Origin: Bacillota bacterium
GTDB taxonomy: Bacteria; Bacillota; Negativicutes; Sporomusales; Sporomusaceae
Assembly (NCBI GenBank): GCA_017889705.1
Contig: JAGGAB010000001.1
Location: 1-64,000, forward strand
Length of the DNA: 64,000 nucleotides
Reading direction: 5' to 3'
Part shown: one piece after another, positions 24,014-32,778 of the stretch
How the letters are laid out: the number at the start of each line of letters is the position of its first letter
Numbering within the stretch: the stretch's first letter is position 1
Translations under genes and position numbers: made by a program
Notes under the pieces: model-generated
Told to the model about the DNA's origin: nothing
Seen by the model: only the letters and a program-made list of their open reading frames with translations
Database searches by the model: none

Positions 24014-26194
24014 TTAATTCTTTTTAGTATCATTGCCTTTGGGAGGCGGAGGAGGGGTTGGGGTAACACCAGACTTATCATTTTTAGATGGCGGTGGTGG
24101 TAAGGTTGATTCGGTGGCAGTAGATGAATTATCTGCTCCGTTATTGGTTGGATTTGAACCTTTAGTATCTTTAGCATCTTTATCTTTGGGATCCTTTGTA
24201 GTTGAAACGGTTGACACTTTTGTAGGCTGAGTACCTTCAACAAAAATCTCAGTGTGCCCATCTTTATTATTAGGATCGGTTACCAACAATCCATCTTTAT
24301 CAGATACCCTGGCTGCGACAATACCTGAAGGTCTGACGAAATCACGGGCTGCGTATTTGGTTGCAACACCGTTCATAAAATTCTTCCAAATACTAGCGGG
24401 AATCGTGCCGCCAGTAATATCACCAAGATATTCTGGATTATCACAGCCCATCCAGACAGCTGCCACTAAATCAGGAGTAAAGCCAACAAACCAGGCATCT
24501 TTATAATCACTGGTAGTACCTGTTTTGCCAGCAGCCGGACGGCCAATGTAAGCTCCGGTACCTGTTCCGTTAGTAATAACACCTTTCATCATATCGGTGA
24601 GAAGGAAGGCACTCCGTTCATTAACAACAACTTTCTCTTTAGGTACAGTTTCTTCAAGTACTTTACCATTGCGATCAACCACTTTGATAATAGCGGTCGG
24701 CTCAACCCGAACGCCGTTGTTTGCAAGTACGCCATAAGCGCTGGCAAGTTCGAGCGGAGTAACTCCGCGGGTAAGACCACCTAATGACATGGCTAAATTG
24801 CGGTCATTGATATTACCGTTAAGTACCAGTGTGGATATCCCCATTTGTTGTGCATAGTATAAAGCCTTGTCAATGCCGGCTTGCTGCGCGAGTTTGACAG
24901 TTACCACATTTAAAGACTGTTCAAGTGCAGAGCGCATTGTTACCTGACCGCGAAATTTTCTATCATAATTCACTGGCGACCAACTGCCAAAACTTACAGG
25001 ACTGTCATCAATAATGCTTGCCGGTGTAAGTCCGCTTTCAAGGGCAGCTAAATAGACAAAGGGTTTAAATGCCGAACCAGGTTGGCGTTCGGCTAAAACA
25101 GCACGGTTAAATTGGTCGTTGCCGCGGCCGCCTACCATGGCTTTTATATGACCGGTATGCGGTTCAATCGCTATAAGCGCGCCTTGCGGCTGTTTGATGC
25201 CATTTTCAGTGGTTTGGCTTGTTGGGAGCTGCTGCATTGCCTGTTCTGCTTTGCTTTGCATATCAAGATCTAATGTTGTATATACTTTTAAACCATCTTT
25301 ATATACTGCATCAGCACCATATTTATCAATAAGATGCTGTACTACATAATCAGTAAAGTAGGAGGCCGGTGTAGTAGTGGTAGTCTGACGGTTGGCGACC
25401 TTAATTTCAGTAGTTCTTGCCTTGGACGCTGAAAGTGAATCAATATAACCGTATTTGACCATTTGTTCAAGTACAACAGCTTGACGTTCTTTTGCGGCTT
25501 TTAAATTGCTTGAAGGCGAATAATAGTTAGGACTTTTGGGAATACCGGCAATCATCGCACATTCAGCTAGATTCAAATCTTCAACGTTTTTGCCAAAATA
25601 GATTTGAGCAGCAGTTTGGACACCATAAGCGCCCTGACCAAAATAAATTTGATTCATATACATTTCCAGGATTTCGTCTTTACTATATTGACGTTCAATT
25701 TGTAAAGATAAAAAGGCTTCCTGGATTTTGCGCTTGATTGTTTGGTCTTGAGAAAGCAGAGCATTTCGGGCTAACTGCTGGGTAATTGTGCTGCCGCCTT
25801 CAGAGATACCCCGATCTGTTAAATTTGACCAGACAGCTCGAAGGATGCCGCGCGGATCGATGCCGCTATGTTGATAAAAGCGGGCGTCTTCAGCTGCAAT
25901 AAATGCATTTTGCAGATTTTTAGGTATTTTATTTATCGATGCCGGCAGGCGATTTTCAACAGAATGAATTGTGGTAATAAGTTTGCCGTTGGCGTCCAAA
26001 ATTTGGGAAGAAACGGCTGGGCGTATATCTCCTTTTAGGCTAGGCATAGTGTGAATGCTGGCGGTTAAGAAGCCTAAACCAGCCCCGGTCAACATAACCA
26101 AAAAAACGAGAACGGCAATAATCGTTATTGCTCGTTTATTTTTCTTGGGCTTACGGCGGCTACTATCCTTAGTTTCATTAGTTTGTTCTTGCAT
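24014..26194 (-). CDS. Bifunctional penicillin-binding protein, PBP1A family
   Basis: Class A PBP that polymerises and crosslinks peptidoglycan. 726 residues: cytosolic basic N-terminus (RRKPKKNKR), one membrane anchor (about 23-45), the GT51 glycosyltransferase (EDARFYQHSGIDPRGILRA and GGSTITQQLARN, about 105-150) and the transpeptidase with RQPGSAFKP (SxxK), SLN (SxN) and GKTGTTSDYKDAWFVG (KTG). The last 90 residues are disordered and rich in Asp, Lys, Thr and Pro, ending PPPPPKGNDTKKN. GGGAGGA precedes the ATG. It is a single-gene unit, divergent from tyrS. Confidence 0.95.
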   Translation of the reverse strand: MQEQTNETKDSSRRKPKKNKRAITIIAVLVFLVMLTGAGLGFLTASIHTMPSLKGDIRPAVSSQILDANGKLITTIHSVENRLPASINKIPKNLQNAFIAAEDARFYQHSGIDPRGILRAVWSNLTDRGISEGGSTITQQLARNALLSQDQTIKRKIQEAFLSLQIERQYSKDEILEMYMNQIYFGQGAYGVQTAAQIYFGKNVEDLNLAECAMIAGIPKSPNYYSPSSNLKAAKERQAVVLEQMVKYGYIDSLSASKARTTEIKVANRQTTTTTPASYFTDYVVQHLIDKYGADAVYKDGLKVYTTLDLDMQSKAEQAMQQLPTSQTTENGIKQPQGALIAIEPHTGHIKAMVGGRGNDQFNRAVLAERQPGSAFKPFVYLAALESGLTPASIIDDSPVSFGSWSPVNYDRKFRGQVTMRSALEQSLNVVTVKLAQQAGIDKALYYAQQMGISTLVLNGNINDRNLAMSLGGLTRGVTPLELASAYGVLANNGVRVEPTAIIKVVDRNGKVLEETVPKEKVVVNERSAFLLTDMMKGVITNGTGTGAYIGRPAAGKTGTTSDYKDAWFVGFTPDLVAAVWMGCDNPEYLGDITGGTIPASIWKNFMNGVATKYAARDFVRPSGIVAARVSDKDGLLVTDPNNKDGHTEIFVEGTQPTKVSTVSTTKDPKDKDAKDTKGSNPTNNGADNSSTATESTLPPPPSKNDKSGVTPTPPPPPKGNDTKKN

Positions 26195-26371
26195 ATGTTC
26201 CTCCCTAACAAATTCAATTATAAATTACCTAATTTTACTAAAATTAGGTCTAGAGGATTTGATACGCTAATTATTATAACATAAAAGCGCTAGTATTAGT
26301 ATTTCTTTGTTATTTGTTTATAATATTATGGTAAAGTATGTGTATAAATGCTTGTCAAAGCATAACTAAAA

Positions 26372-26401
26372 TTGACAATTTGGCCGTAGATACATTAAAA
26401 T
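26372..26401 (+). promoter_or_regulatory. Promoter of tyrS
   Basis: A perfect TTGACA (26372-26377) is followed after 18 bases by TAAAAT (26396-26401). The resulting leader would be only about 30 bases, too short for a T-box. The rest of the divergent region (26195-26371) is AT-rich and probably also holds the PBP1A promoter. Confidence 0.65.
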
Positions 26402-26437
26402 AATAAATTGACCTGGTTAATGAGGAGGATTTTAACA

Positions 26438-27655
26438 ATGTCAGTATTAGATGTTCTCAAAGAACGAGGATTTGTTCAACAGCTAACACATGAAGAAGAA
26501 ATTGCGGATTTATTAAATAAGGAAAAAATTACATTTTATATTGGTTTTGATCCCACTGCAGACAGCTTGCATGTAGGGCATTTCTTAGGAATGATGGTAA
26601 TGGCCCATATGCAGCAGGCTGGTCACCGGCCAATTTGCCTAATCGGTGGTGGCACAGCCATGGTAGGCGATCCTTCTGGAAAAGCCGACATGCGAAAAAT
26701 GCTGACACTTGAAGATATCCAGCATAATGGCGAACGGTTTAAAAAGCAAATGCAACGGTTTATTGACTTTTCTGATGGCAAGGCGTTAATGCTAAATAAT
26801 GCTGACTGGCTATTAGGGTTGAATTATGTACAATTTCTGCGTGATGTCGGTGTACACTTTTCAGTTAACCGGATGTTAACTGCTGAATGTTTCAAACAAC
26901 GTTTGGAAAAAGGTTTATCTTTCCTTGAATTTAACTATATGTTGATGCAAGGTTATGATTTCCTCGAGCTTAACCGCCAATGCAACTGTGTTATGCAAAT
27001 GGGTGGTGATGATCAGTGGTCTAACATACTGGCCGGAGCAGATCTCATCCGACGCAAAGAAGGCAAATTAGCATATGGCCTGACATTTACCTTATTAACC
27101 ACCAGCGACGGACGCAAGATGGGCAAGACAGAAAAAGGTGCCCTGTGGCTTGATCCTGAAAAGACTTCCCCTTATGATTTTTATCAATATTGGCGTAATG
27201 TTGATGATAATGATGTTGAAAAATGTTTGGCCCTTCTTACCTTTTTGCCAATGGAGGAAGTGAAGAAACTAGGTGCCCTTAAAGATCAGGAAATCAATAT
27301 TGCTAAAAAAACGCTGGCATTTGAAGTCACAAAGCTGATACATGGACAGGAAGAAGCGGAGAAGGCTAAACAAGCAGCAGAAGCTTTATTCAGTGGAGCC
27401 GGAAATTTGGATAATGCACCGACAGTTTCTATTACTGCCGATGTGCTGGGCACAAAATTATTAGATATTCTTACAAACCACGGTATTTTCGCATCGAAAA
27501 GTGAAGGCCGTCGCCTGGTTCAGCAGGGCGGACTTTATCTTGGTGATACTAAAGTAGCTGATCCTGACTTGCCTTTAACGGCCGAACTCTTCGAAAACAA
27601 TACCCTCATCATCCGTAAAGGTAAAAAGAATTATCATCGTATTATCATAGAGTAA
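26438..27655 (+). CDS. tyrS: Tyrosyl-tRNA synthetase
   Basis: Class I synthetase for tRNA-Tyr. 405 residues: the catalytic domain has [13 protein letters not shown] (HIGH motif as HVGH, about 35-47) and [13 protein letters not shown] (KMSKS-type signature as KMGKT). The C-terminal S4 RNA-binding domain is [29 protein letters not shown] 26438 is chosen because GAGGAGG lies just before it; the upstream TTG in frame lacks a binding site. Unlike thrS and pheST here, it has no T-box. Confidence 0.97.
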   Translation: MSVLDVLKERGFVQQLTHEEEIADLLNKEKITFYIGFDPTADSLHVGHFLGMMVMAHMQQAGHRPICLIGGGTAMVGDPSGKADMRKMLTLEDIQHNGERFKKQMQRFIDFSDGKALMLNNADWLLGLNYVQFLRDVGVHFSVNRMLTAECFKQRLEKGLSFLEFNYMLMQGYDFLELNRQCNCVMQMGGDDQWSNILAGADLIRRKEGKLAYGLTFTLLTTSDGRKMGKTEKGALWLDPEKTSPYDFYQYWRNVDDNDVEKCLALLTFLPMEEVKKLGALKDQEINIAKKTLAFEVTKLIHGQEEAEKAKQAAEALFSGAGNLDNAPTVSITADVLGTKLLDILTNHGIFASKSEGRRLVQQGGLYLGDTKVADPDLPLTAELFENNTLIIRKGKKNYHRIIIE

Positions 27656-27657
27656 AT

Positions 27658-27686
27658 GACGGGTCGCATTAGCGGCCCGTTTTTCT
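27658..27686 (+). terminator. Terminator after tyrS
   Basis: ACGGGTCGC and GCGGCCCGT form a stem over ATTA with one bulge on each side, followed by TTTTTC. It begins 3 bases after the tyrS stop codon. Confidence 0.82.
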
Positions 27687-27734
27687 ACCCTAACAGAAAG
27701 TATAACTTTCTTAAGAACAGGATAAGGGCAACAT

Positions 27735-27769
27735 CGGCTTGCACTTTCGCTAAAGCTCGGCGCAAGCCG
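27735..27769 (+). repeat. Inverted repeat in the tyrS-yunB gap
   Basis: CGGCTTGC (27735-27742) pairs perfectly with GCAAGCCG (27762-27769) around a 19-base loop, followed by TGTTTTCTTT. It could be a second terminator or a binding site. No gene is visible in the surrounding 230 bases. Confidence 0.5.
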
Positions 27770-27913
27770 TGTTTTCTTTATAAACCAAACTTACACTTTC
27801 CTTTACTCCGGCAAAAATTAATTATAAATTATTGCATATATTTTAGTAACCAGTAGATAAGTTATGCCATATATATAATCAGATAAAGCCGATGAGTGGA
27901 AGGTGGGAAAGAA

Positions 27914-28612
27914 ATGAGGTTTTCCGTAAGACGCAAACGGGTAATACCATTCTTTCCATTAATAGCACTGTTTATTGTGATTATAGCGGTATTCTCCTTT
28001 TGGCGCGTTGAAACTCATTTAAAACCTACACTAATGGCCATTGCAGAAACAAGAGCCACTCGTATTGCGACGCAAGCTATCAACAATGTAATTAATACCA
28101 GAGTAAGTCTTACCGTTGATCCGAAAACACTAGTAAATGTTACGTTAGATGAACATGGCCGGGTAGTGCTCATACAGCCTAATACAATGGAATTTAACCG
28201 TTTGGCGGCCGATACTACCATGAAAGTGCAAAGCGCTTTGGAGGAGATAGCAGAAGAAAAGATTACTATTCCGATAGGGCAGGTATTAGGCAGTCAGATG
28301 TTGGCAAGTATGGGACCCAAAATCACGGTTACTATTATTCCTGTTGGTACAGTTCAAGTCAAAGTTGTCGATAAATTTGAACAAGCCGGTATCAATCAGA
28401 CCAGACATATGGTCTACTTAGCGGCTACTACGCAAATCCGTATTGTCGTCCCGTTGGTTAGCCAGAGTGTTAGTGTTAATACCCAGGTGCCTATTGCTGA
28501 ATATGTTGTTGTTGGTGAAGTGCCAAATACTTATGTGCAGATTCCATTCCCGCTTGATACTGATAGCCTAAACGGAAACAATTCACCTAATAATGGCAGT
28601 GTAAAAAACTAA
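27914..28612 (+). CDS. yunB: Sporulation protein YunB
   Basis: 232 residues with a basic N-terminus and one membrane anchor (FFPLIALFIVIIAVFSFW, about 13-30), then an extracytoplasmic domain. The stretches MAIAETRATRIATQAINNVI and the later PLGTV-like IIPVGTVQVKV..KFEQAGINQTRH match the YunB family, mother-cell sporulation proteins of unknown mechanism (sigma-E controlled in Bacillus). ATG 27914 follows AAGGTGG with good spacing; GTG 27896 would add six residues. A terminator follows. Confidence 0.9.
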   Translation: MRFSVRRKRVIPFFPLIALFIVIIAVFSFWRVETHLKPTLMAIAETRATRIATQAINNVINTRVSLTVDPKTLVNVTLDEHGRVVLIQPNTMEFNRLAADTTMKVQSALEEIAEEKITIPIGQVLGSQMLASMGPKITVTIIPVGTVQVKVVDKFEQAGINQTRHMVYLAATTQIRIVVPLVSQSVSVNTQVPIAEYVVVGEVPNTYVQIPFPLDTDSLNGNNSPNNGSVKN

Positions 28613-28632
28613 ATGTTTTTCATAATGAGAGA

Positions 28633-28672
28633 GAAGCTTTGCCAGGGTATTCAGCAAAGCTTCTTTTTGTTT
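28633..28672 (+). terminator. Terminator after yunB
   Basis: GAAGCTTTGC and GCAAAGCTTC form a perfect 10-bp stem, followed by TTTTTGTTTT. Confidence 0.92.
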
Positions 28673-28700
28673 TAGGCTTACATGTTTTTAGGTTTACCGG

Positions 28701-28729
28701 TTGAACATAGCGAAATTATAGTATATAAT
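28701..28729 (+). promoter_or_regulatory. Promoter of the hydrogenase-phosphatase operon
   Basis: TTGAAC (28701-28706) and a perfect TATAAT (28724-28729) with a 17-base spacer. Transcription would start near 28736, exactly where the palindrome at 28736-28757 begins. Confidence 0.8.
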
Positions 28730-28735
28730 AACTGT

Positions 28736-28757
28736 TAAAGTGAAATAATTCACTTTA
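28736..28757 (+). promoter_or_regulatory. Rex-like operator palindrome
   Basis: TAAAGTGAA and TTCACTTTA form a perfect 9-base inverted repeat around ATAA. Its core GTGAA-N4-TTCAC is the core of the Rex site (TTGTGAA-N4-TTCACAA), a repressor that senses NADH/NAD+. It covers the predicted transcription start, an ideal repressor position. The outer bases (TAAA/TTTA) differ from the Rex consensus, so the assignment is inference. Confidence 0.6.
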
Positions 28758-28776
28758 TATTATGGGGGATAGTTAC

Positions 28777-29028
28777 ATGCTGAAATTATCTATTTGTTTT
28801 GGAAGTGCTTGTCACTTAAAAGGAGCCTACAGTGTTTTAAATGCTTTTAAAGCATTAATTGAAAAATATAAAGTTCAAAGCCAAATTGATCTTGAGGGGA
28901 ATTTTTGTCAGGGAAAATGTACAGAAGGTGTCGTTATCAAATTAAATGATGAAATTATTACTAATGTAGCTAAAGAAAAAGTACACAACATTTTTATGGA
29001 GAAAGTGTTGGGAGGTAAACATCATTAA
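28777..29028 (+). CDS. Thioredoxin-like [2Fe-2S] ferredoxin (NuoE/HydC type)
   Basis: 83 residues in the thioredoxin-fold ferredoxin family found as NuoE or as the small subunit of [FeFe] hydrogenases. Four cysteines are placed as CFGSAC near the start and FCQGKC in the middle (C-x4-C and C-x3-C), the usual [2Fe-2S] ligand pattern. It presumably passes electrons to or from the hydrogenase-like protein encoded next. ATG 28777 follows GGGGGAT by about 7 bases; the earlier ATG 28762 overlaps that box. Its stop overlaps the presumed ATT start of the next gene. Confidence 0.85.
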   Translation: MLKLSICFGSACHLKGAYSVLNAFKALIEKYKVQSQIDLEGNFCQGKCTEGVVIKLNDEIITNVAKEKVHNIFMEKVLGGKHH

Positions 29029-30733
29029 TACCATCATAACGCGCAAAGTAAATTGCCGGGATTGCTTTCGCTGTGTGCGGGCCTGTCCGGTTAAAGCAAT
29101 TGGTATAATTAACGGTCATGCCCGAGTTATTGAGGAAAAATGTATTCTGTGCGGACGGTGTGTTACCGAGTGCCCGCAAAAAGCGAAAGTGATAGACCGG
29201 CAACTCGATAAATTAACAGCGGCTATTATTAATGGAAAAAAAATAATCATAAGTTTAGCTCCGGCATATGTGGCAGCGTTTCCTGAATATTCCGGTGAAG
29301 AGTTAACTGCTCGCCTGTTAAGCAAGGGGATTACTGCTGTTACTGAAACTGCCACGGCAGCTGAGCTGACTTCACAGATATATGCGACATATATAAAAAA
29401 GACCAATCCTGTTAATAACACAGTTATTTCCTCATGCTGCCCAGTTATTGTAAATATTATTGAAAGATATTATCCTCAGTTGGTTAACAACCTTGCGCCT
29501 GTTTTGTCGCCTATGCTTACTCATGCCAAACTAATTAAAAAACAATTTGGACAAGATAGCATCGTTGTGTTTGCCGGCCCTTGCATCGCGAAAATTGCTG
29601 AAGGAAATTCCCAATTTTCGCAAATAGATATAGTTATCACCTTTGATCAACTAAAAGAATGGTTGACTCAGCAAGATCAGCCAAATTTCAATATAGAAAC
29701 CAACCATATAGATTCATCAACCTATGTGGGGCGCTGTTTTCCTATTGCCGGTGGTGTATTGATGCCATTTGAGGCTGATGGTGATGCCGAAGATGCTATT
29801 GCAGTCAGCGGCATTGAAGGTTGTATTGAAGTATTTGAAGGTTTAAGTAATTTGGAATTTGCGCCAAAATTTGTTGAAGCCATGGCTTGTTCCGGCGGCT
29901 GTATTAATGGTCCAGCTATGGGAACACGTCAGCTGCTGCAAACAAAAAGAAATAAAGTAATCAGCTATGCTAAAAGTTCGGCTAACTGTAATGAGTGCGA
30001 AATGGTAACCGCCATAGACTCCGAAGAGTTATTGCGTTCTTATATACCTAAACCGATAATCAGCAATATACCTTCAGAAGCTGAAATTCAGGTAATTCTC
30101 AAACAAATAGGTAAATTTGCCCCTGCAGACGAGAAGAATTGTGGTGCCTGCGGGTATGATACCTGCCGTGATAAGGCGGTGGCTGTTTTTCAAGGTATTG
30201 CAGAAATTAATATGTGTGTACCTTATATGCGTTCTAAGGCCGAATCATTTGCCAACATCATTGTAGAGAACTCATTGAATGCCATAGTCGCGGTTGATGA
30301 AAAAATGATTATCAAAGAATTTAATCCGGCTGTAAAACGGATGTTTGGTGCTGCAAAAGAAATATACAAAGGAATGAACTTAACAGAACTGTTTGATTGT
30401 GCGGATTTTATAACAGCTGCAAAATATGAGCAGAAAATTGTCGGTAAACGGATTGAATATCCGATGTATGGTATTATTACCGAACAGATGATAATACCTG
30501 TGCCAAAACATGGCCTGATCATTGCGATTATTACGGATGTAACCACTCTTGAAAAGAAAAATCAAGAACTGCAGCAAATGAAACTGGATACAATTGCAAA
30601 ATCCACTGAAATCATCAATAAACAGATGCATGTGGCCCAAGAAATTGCCGGCTTATTAGGCGAAACTACGGCAGAAACCAAATCAACTCTTTTAGAGTTG
30701 ATTGCACTGATAAAAGGCAAGGAGGAAGCATAA
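29024..30733 (+). CDS. Sensory-type [FeFe]-hydrogenase homologue with PAS domain (HydS-like, ATT start)
   Basis: 569 residues, in order: a 2x[4Fe-4S] ferredoxin domain (CRDCFRCVRACP and CILCGRCVTECP), an [Fe]-hydrogenase H-cluster domain with SSCCP (about 136), GPCIAK (about 187) and ACSGGCINGP (about 289), an Fe-S domain CGACGYDTC (about 373), and a PAS domain (about 405-500). These variant motifs and the PAS domain match the sensory group C hydrogenases rather than catalytic HydA. No ATG, GTG or TTG occurs in frame between the upstream stop (28967) and GTG 29075, and a start at 29075 would remove three ligand cysteines. ATT 29024 lies 7 bases after GGGAGGT. The stop overlaps the phosphatase start (TAATG). 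Confidence 0.85.
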   Translation: MNTIITRKVNCRDCFRCVRACPVKAIGIINGHARVIEEKCILCGRCVTECPQKAKVIDRQLDKLTAAIINGKKIIISLAPAYVAAFPEYSGEELTARLLSKGITAVTETATAAELTSQIYATYIKKTNPVNNTVISSCCPVIVNIIERYYPQLVNNLAPVLSPMLTHAKLIKKQFGQDSIVVFAGPCIAKIAEGNSQFSQIDIVITFDQLKEWLTQQDQPNFNIETNHIDSSTYVGRCFPIAGGVLMPFEADGDAEDAIAVSGIEGCIEVFEGLSNLEFAPKFVEAMACSGGCINGPAMGTRQLLQTKRNKVISYAKSSANCNECEMVTAIDSEELLRSYIPKPIISNIPSEAEIQVILKQIGKFAPADEKNCGACGYDTCRDKAVAVFQGIAEINMCVPYMRSKAESFANIIVENSLNAIVAVDEKMIIKEFNPAVKRMFGAAKEIYKGMNLTELFDCADFITAAKYEQKIVGKRIEYPMYGIITEQMIIPVPKHGLIIAIITDVTTLEKKNQELQQMKLDTIAKSTEIINKQMHVAQEIAGLLGETTAETKSTLLELIALIKGKEEA

Positions 30734-31884
30734 TGCAGTATCTTCATGCCGAAGTTGGTTTAGCACAATTGTCAAAAGTCGGTGAAGAACTTTGTGGAGA
30801 CAATGTTGATATTGTCAGAACAGCCGAAGCAACAATTATTGTAATGTCTGATGGGCTGGGAAGTGGCGTTAAAGCCAATATACTGGCAACCCTTACAACG
30901 AAAATTGCTACCGGGATGCTTAAACGTGGAATACCACTGGAAGATGTTATTAATACCATTGCCGAAACATTGCCGGTTTGCCGCCAGCGTAAAATTGCCT
31001 ATTCAACTTTGCATATTATTATGATTACTCCTGACGGCCAAACCACGATTGCTGAGTTTGACTGTCCGGCCACTTTTTTGGTGCGCAATAACAAAACAAT
31101 TCAGTTTCCTACGCAAGAAAAGATAATTGGTAATAAGATTGTTCGTGTAGGCGAACTGTGTCTTCAGGAAAATGATCTGTTAGTTGCCGTAACTGATGGT
31201 GTTATTCATGCCGGTATTGGCGGACTGCTTAAACTTGGTTGGGGCTGGAGAGAAGTAGCCAAAACGCTTGATACAGAATGTAATGAACATAGTGAGACAG
31301 AAATTATCGGACAACATCTGATAGACTGTTGTGAAGGTTATTATCTTGGTTGTCCGGGTGATGATTCCACTGCTTTAGTTGTCAAGATGCGCTATCCGCA
31401 GCAATTAACGCTGCTTACCGGTCCGCCGGCAAATGCAGAGCATGATGCCGACCTTGTCTGGCGACTTTTTTCAGAGCCAGGGAAAAAAGTTGTTTCTGGA
31501 GGAACTACTGCTCAAATTGTCAGTCGGATTATCGGCTGTCAGCTTAAGGTTGATTTAACCTGTCATGACCCGCAAATACCACCGATTGCTTATCTTGACG
31601 GCGTTGATTTGGTTACAGAGGGAGTGCTGACTTTGAATGCAGCCATTGAACGCTTACATGATATAAAAAAACTGCGTGATTCCAGGAAACAAGATGGTGC
31701 TACTTTGCTCGCTAAACTATTAAATACTGCTGATAAAATTAAAATTTTTGCGGGGCTGGCTGTTAACCCTGCTCACCACAATCCCGGTTTTCCTATGCAA
31801 ATGAATATTAAAGCCCAGGTATTGAATAAATTAAAATCTGTTTTGGAAGATAAGGGGAAAGAAGTCATCATTGAATGGATTTAA
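30733..31884 (+). CDS. PP2C/SpoIIE-family protein phosphatase
   Basis: 383 residues. The N-terminal two thirds is a PP2C-like (SpoIIE) Ser/Thr phosphatase with metal-binding VMSDGLGSGVKAN (about 37), AVTDGVIHAG (about 155) and GDDSTALVV (about 213). The C-terminal third (about 230-383) is of unknown function. In group C [FeFe]-hydrogenase loci such phosphatases are the known partner, so it is probably the output of the sensor encoded upstream. There is no membrane segment. ATG 30733 overlaps the previous stop. It is not spoIIE itself, which has ten membrane helices. Confidence 0.88.
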   Translation: MQYLHAEVGLAQLSKVGEELCGDNVDIVRTAEATIIVMSDGLGSGVKANILATLTTKIATGMLKRGIPLEDVINTIAETLPVCRQRKIAYSTLHIIMITPDGQTTIAEFDCPATFLVRNNKTIQFPTQEKIIGNKIVRVGELCLQENDLLVAVTDGVIHAGIGGLLKLGWGWREVAKTLDTECNEHSETEIIGQHLIDCCEGYYLGCPGDDSTALVVKMRYPQQLTLLTGPPANAEHDADLVWRLFSEPGKKVVSGGTTAQIVSRIIGCQLKVDLTCHDPQIPPIAYLDGVDLVTEGVLTLNAAIERLHDIKKLRDSRKQDGATLLAKLLNTADKIKIFAGLAVNPAHHNPGFPMQMNIKAQVLNKLKSVLEDKGKEVIIEWI

Positions 31885-31893
31885 AAATGCACT

Positions 31894-31922
31894 TTGCCAA
31901 TTACTTGCTATTATGTTACAAT
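31894..31922 (+). promoter_or_regulatory. Promoter of yebC
   Basis: TTGCCA (31894-31899) and TACAAT (31917-31922) with a 17-base spacer stand 35 bases before the yebC start. Confidence 0.7.
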
Positions 31923-31957
31923 ATTGGCGATTCACATAGCTGAGAGGAGTATTTTAG

Positions 31958-32698
31958 ATGTCAGGACATTCAAAATGGGCAAATATCAAACATAAAAAGG
32001 GTAAGGTAGATGCCATACGTGGCAAAATTACAACTAAAATCAGCCGGGAGATCACTATTGCGGTTAAACTTGGTGGTTCAGATCCAACTGGCAATATGCG
32101 TTTGAAATTAGCATTGCAAAAAGCCAGAGAAAATAATGTTCCAAAAGAAAATATTCAACGGGCTATTCAAAAAGGTGCAGGTGCGCTTGAAGGCAGCAAC
32201 TACGAAGAAATAAAGTATGAAGGCTATGGACCGGGCGGGGTTGCCATTATGGTTGATGCCATGACCGATAACCGTAATCGTACTGCGGCTGATGTAAGAC
32301 ACTTGTTTTCGAAATATGGTGGCAATTTGGGTGAAACCGGTTGTGTTTCTTGGATGTTTAAGCAAAAAGGCTTATTTGTCGTGGAACATGGTCAAGCGGA
32401 AGAAGAAGAGTTAATGCTATTATCGCTTGATGCCGGCGCGGAAGATTTTGATGCAAGTGAAGGCGAGTTTGAAATTACGTCTGATCCGGATGACTTTGAA
32501 CAGGTCCTGGAAGCCTTGGAAAAGAACAATATACCAACAGTAGTTGCCAGGATTACGATGATACCGGAAACTACGGCTGCTCTGGCTGGTGATGAGTCAA
32601 TAAAAATGATGAAATTATTAGAAGCACTTGAAGATCATGATGATATTCAGGAAGTGTATACTAATTTTGATATTCCGGAAGATATGGATGAAGATTAA
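31958..32698 (+). CDS. yebC: YebC/PmpR-family protein
   Basis: 246 residues, full length for the family. It has the invariant start MSGHSKWANIKHKKGKVDA, then LALQKARENNVPKENIQRAIQKGAG and the acidic C-terminal half. Members were described as transcription regulators; more recent work links YebC proteins to translation of proline stretches. It is followed by bofC and ruvCAB, as in Bacillus (yrbC-bofC-ruvAB). Confidence 0.95.
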   Translation: MSGHSKWANIKHKKGKVDAIRGKITTKISREITIAVKLGGSDPTGNMRLKLALQKARENNVPKENIQRAIQKGAGALEGSNYEEIKYEGYGPGGVAIMVDAMTDNRNRTAADVRHLFSKYGGNLGETGCVSWMFKQKGLFVVEHGQAEEEELMLLSLDAGAEDFDASEGEFEITSDPDDFEQVLEALEKNNIPTVVARITMIPETTAALAGDESIKMMKLLEALEDHDDIQEVYTNFDIPEDMDED

Positions 32699-32778
32699 AT
32701 AAAAACTGGTAAGCATGAATAGAATTTGTATATTTTGGTAATCATAGAAACAACACTAAAGAAAGGCGTGTTGCTACT

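Noticed and set aside
27656-27856. A 66-residue open frame after tyrS
   Set aside because: It runs through the tyrS terminator and an inverted repeat, has no ribosome binding site, and its sequence looks random.
28777-29077. Programmed frameshift fusing the ferredoxin and hydrogenase genes
   Set aside because: No slippery heptamer is evident and the ferredoxin has a proper stop; an ATT start with a well-placed GGGAGGT explains the arrangement more simply.
30733-31884. spoIIE proper
   Set aside because: It lacks the ten membrane helices and central domain of SpoIIE; only the PP2C-like phosphatase part is shared.
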